A DNA stretch of 7,640 bases from CF-161 sp035259145. Its GTDB lineage: Bacteria; Chloroflexota; Dormibacteria; Dormibacterales; Dormibacteraceae. The notes beneath the pieces were generated by a model. That model saw nothing but the letters and a program-made list of their open reading frames with translations, was not told where the DNA came from and ran no database searches. Positions 6,417-7,640 of the stretch are shown here, piece by piece. The position numbers and the translations under genes are program-made. The stretch is from positions 1 to 7,640 of the forward strand of contig DATFWQ010000120.1 in the NCBI GenBank assembly GCA_035259145.1, given 5' to 3'. Within the stretch, counting starts at the first letter, position 1; each line of letters opens with the position of its first letter.

Positions 6417-6424
6417 CTCTCCTC
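6417..6424 (-). promoter_or_regulatory. Ribosome binding site supporting a CTG start
   Basis: On the minus strand GAGGAGAG is followed by AACACA and then CTG (6410-6408) in frame with the anchored thioredoxin. It is the only good Shine-Dalgarno match in this leader. Confidence 0.55.
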
Positions 6425-6498
6425 ATCGGCGGTCGGGGGCCGCCCGGGGGCAGTCTGAGCATTTCATGGGTGCTTGTCGGTGGCGGAGGTTACGTTGC

Positions 6499-6514
6499 GA
6501 GCCTCGATCGGCTC
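6499..6514. repeat. Inverted repeat in the divergent intergenic region
   Basis: GAGCC-TCGATC-GGCTC, with 5-base arms around a 6-base centre. It sits between the divergent thioredoxin and DUF3179 genes, so it could be an operator or a leader hairpin. No convincing -35/-10 pair was found in the gap 6426-6579. Confidence 0.3.
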
Positions 6515-6563
6515 TGTGTGGCGGCCGCTACTGTCGGGCCGTGGTTCGAGGTTCAGGCTTCGC

Positions 6564-6571
6564 AGGAAGGG
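6564..6571 (+). promoter_or_regulatory. Ribosome binding site of the second DUF3179 gene
   Basis: AGGAAGGG, eight bases before the GTG at 6580. It favours this start over the in-frame GTG at 6541. Confidence 0.65.
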
Positions 6572-6579
6572 ATCGCGCC

Positions 6580-7640
6580 GTGACCGACGCGCGGGAAGCT
6601 GACCAGGGCCGGTCGAATCGTCACCGGTGGGCGCATCGGCGCCCGATTGACCGGGACTCGATCAAGGGCGCGCTGTGCGGCGTTGCCGGAGCGCTGCTCC
6701 TGGCCAGTGCCTGCGGCCCCGGAGGTCCAGCGCCACCCTCGGCCAAGGTGCCGGCGAAGCCGTCGGCCACGCCCCAGACGGAGCAGTTCAGCCGAGCCGG
6801 CTGGAAGACGAATTTCGACCGCCACAGCGTCCCGCTGACCGAGATCGAGAGCGGCGGGCCGCCCAAGGACGGCATCCCGGCGCTCGACCACCCCAGGTTC
6901 GTCGGCGTTGCGGAGGCCGATGGCTGGCTCAAGCCAGTCGAACCGGTGATCGCGCTGACACTCGGCAGCCAGAGCCGCGCCTATCCGTTGCAGATCCTTG
7001 TCTGGCATGAGATCGTCAACGACACGCTCGGAGACGTTCCGGTCACGATCACCTTCTGCCCGCTCTGCTACACGGCCATCGCCTTCGACCGACGCGCCGC
7101 CGAACGCATCCTCGACTTCGGAACGACCGGGAAACTGCGCCGCTCCGACCTGGTGATGTACGACCGGCAGACGGAGTCCTGGTGGCAGCAAGCCGTCGGC
7201 CAGGCCGTCGTGGGCGACCTGACGGGGACCCAGCTGACCATCCTGCCGGCAAGCATCGTCAGCTGGGACGCGTTCCGTACGGCGCACTCCGAGGGTCTGG
7301 TGCTGTCGAGGGACACCGGCTTCAACCGCTCCTACGGCACCAACCCCTACGCCGGCTACGATCAGCCGAACACCCGTCCGTTCCTGTTTGACGGGAGCCT
7401 GGACGGCCGCCTGGCACCCAAGGAGCACGTCGTGACGGTCAGCCTGGCGGGCGATAACGTCGCTTACCCATACACCCTGCTCAAGCAGCAGCGTGTCGTC
7501 CACGACACCGTCGGTGGTACACCGATCGTGGTCTTCTACCGGCCCGGGACCAGCTCCGCGCTGGACTCCGGCAGCCTCGCCGATGGGTTCGACCTCGGTG
7601 CGAGCGGCGTCTTCTCGCCCCGGCTGGACGGCCGGCAGCT
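6580..7640 (+). CDS. DUF3179 lipoprotein with ordinary C-P-L-C motif, 3' truncated
   Basis: 353 complete codons of a DUF3179 protein that runs off the right edge. From GTG 6580 the N terminus is basic and followed by A-L-L-L-A-S-A-C45, a probable lipobox, then a Pro/Ala-rich linker; the protein should be a lipid-anchored extracytoplasmic protein. The DUF3179 domain starts near residue 90, with A-Y-P-L (about 134-137), H-E-I-V-N-D (143-148) and T-F-C160-P-L-C163-Y-T. The second internal repeat, A-Y-P-Y followed by V-V-H-D-T-V-G-G-T-P-I-V-V, lacks the CxxC. It is clearly related to the selenoprotein at 2258-3331, for example D-G-R-L-A-P-K-E-H-V-V here against D-G-R-L-G-P-K-E-R-V-V there. It is divergent from the TlpA/CcdA genes. 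The frame has no internal TGA and the region after C160 lacks the stem found in the Sec version. The biochemical function is not known. Confidence 0.88.
   Translation, partial: MTDAREADQGRSNRHRWAHRRPIDRDSIKGALCGVAGALLLASACGPGGPAPPSAKVPAKPSATPQTEQFSRAGWKTNFDRHSVPLTEIESGGPPKDGIPALDHPRFVGVAEADGWLKPVEPVIALTLGSQSRAYPLQILVWHEIVNDTLGDVPVTITFCPLCYTAIAFDRRAAERILDFGTTGKLRRSDLVMYDRQTESWWQQAVGQAVVGDLTGTQLTILPASIVSWDAFRTAHSEGLVLSRDTGFNRSYGTNPYAGYDQPNTRPFLFDGSLDGRLAPKEHVVTVSLAGDNVAYPYTLLKQQRVVHDTVGGTPIVVFYRPGTSSALDSGSLADGFDLGASGVFSPRLDGRQ

Noticed and set aside
6423..6467. A third selenocysteine codon at 6423-6425 (minus strand) in a protein starting M-K-C-S-D-C-P
   Set aside because: The position is in a disordered basic tail far from the active site, the hairpins downstream have only 4-bp stems and not the CGTGT loop, and a strong ribosome site overlaps the TGA.
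6553..7503. A 316-codon minus-strand open frame opposite the second DUF3179 gene
   Set aside because: The plus strand encodes a recognisable DUF3179 lipoprotein with a ribosome site, and the antisense translation is Arg/Gly/Val rich without recognisable motifs.
1..7640. A genetic code with TGA = Trp
   Set aside because: TGA terminates several genes here at sensible places (1321, 3768, 3799, 3329), TGG is used for Trp throughout, and the two internal TGAs align with Cys rather than Trp.

Overview
This is a high-GC bacterial window of thiol-redox genes. Its main feature is two adjacent genes that each carry one in-frame TGA exactly where the family's redox-active cysteine belongs. In both, a perfect hairpin with the same five-base loop (CGTGT) follows the TGA at a distance suitable for a bacterial SECIS element. 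I read both as selenoprotein genes: a deiodinase-like thioredoxin-fold protein (1430-2191, Sec67 in U-P-Y-C) and a membrane-anchored DUF3179 protein (2258-3331, Sec123 in U-P-L-C). Read naively, each gene splits into two fragments.

Layout. 1-1323 (+) is the 3' part of a flavoprotein disulfide reductase of the mercuric reductase/dihydrolipoamide dehydrogenase superfamily, followed by a good hairpin terminator. The two selenoprotein genes follow on the + strand, then a short CxxC thioredoxin-fold protein (3519-3770). A GC hairpin at about 3772-3802 separates these from three minus-strand genes. In transcription order those are a membrane-anchored TlpA/ResA-type thioredoxin (5751-6410, apparently with a CTG start), a CcdA/DsbD-type transmembrane thiol carrier (4839-5741), and a lipoprotein with a C-terminal TlpA domain (3799-4782). 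Divergent from them, a second DUF3179 gene (6580 to the right edge) encodes a predicted lipoprotein with the ordinary cysteine motif C-P-L-C at the position where its neighbour has U-P-L-C. This gives a Sec/Cys pair within one window.

How the genes may work together (inference). CcdA-type proteins pass electrons from cytoplasmic thioredoxin to the outside, and the TlpA-like proteins are typical acceptors. Both DUF3179 proteins should sit on the outer face of the membrane with their UxxC/CxxC sites exposed. The set may therefore be an extracytoplasmic thiol/selenol redox module. The substrate is unknown and DUF3179 has no established function.

Organism. The GC content, GTG/TTG starts, Gram-positive-style lipoproteins and anchored thioredoxins, and an oxidoreductase resembling actinobacterial forms suggest Chloroflexota or Actinobacteriota; this is a guess. 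TGA also serves as a normal stop here (1321, 3768, 3799), so a TGA=Trp genetic code does not explain the in-frame TGAs. No tRNA, rRNA, CRISPR array or insertion sequence was seen.
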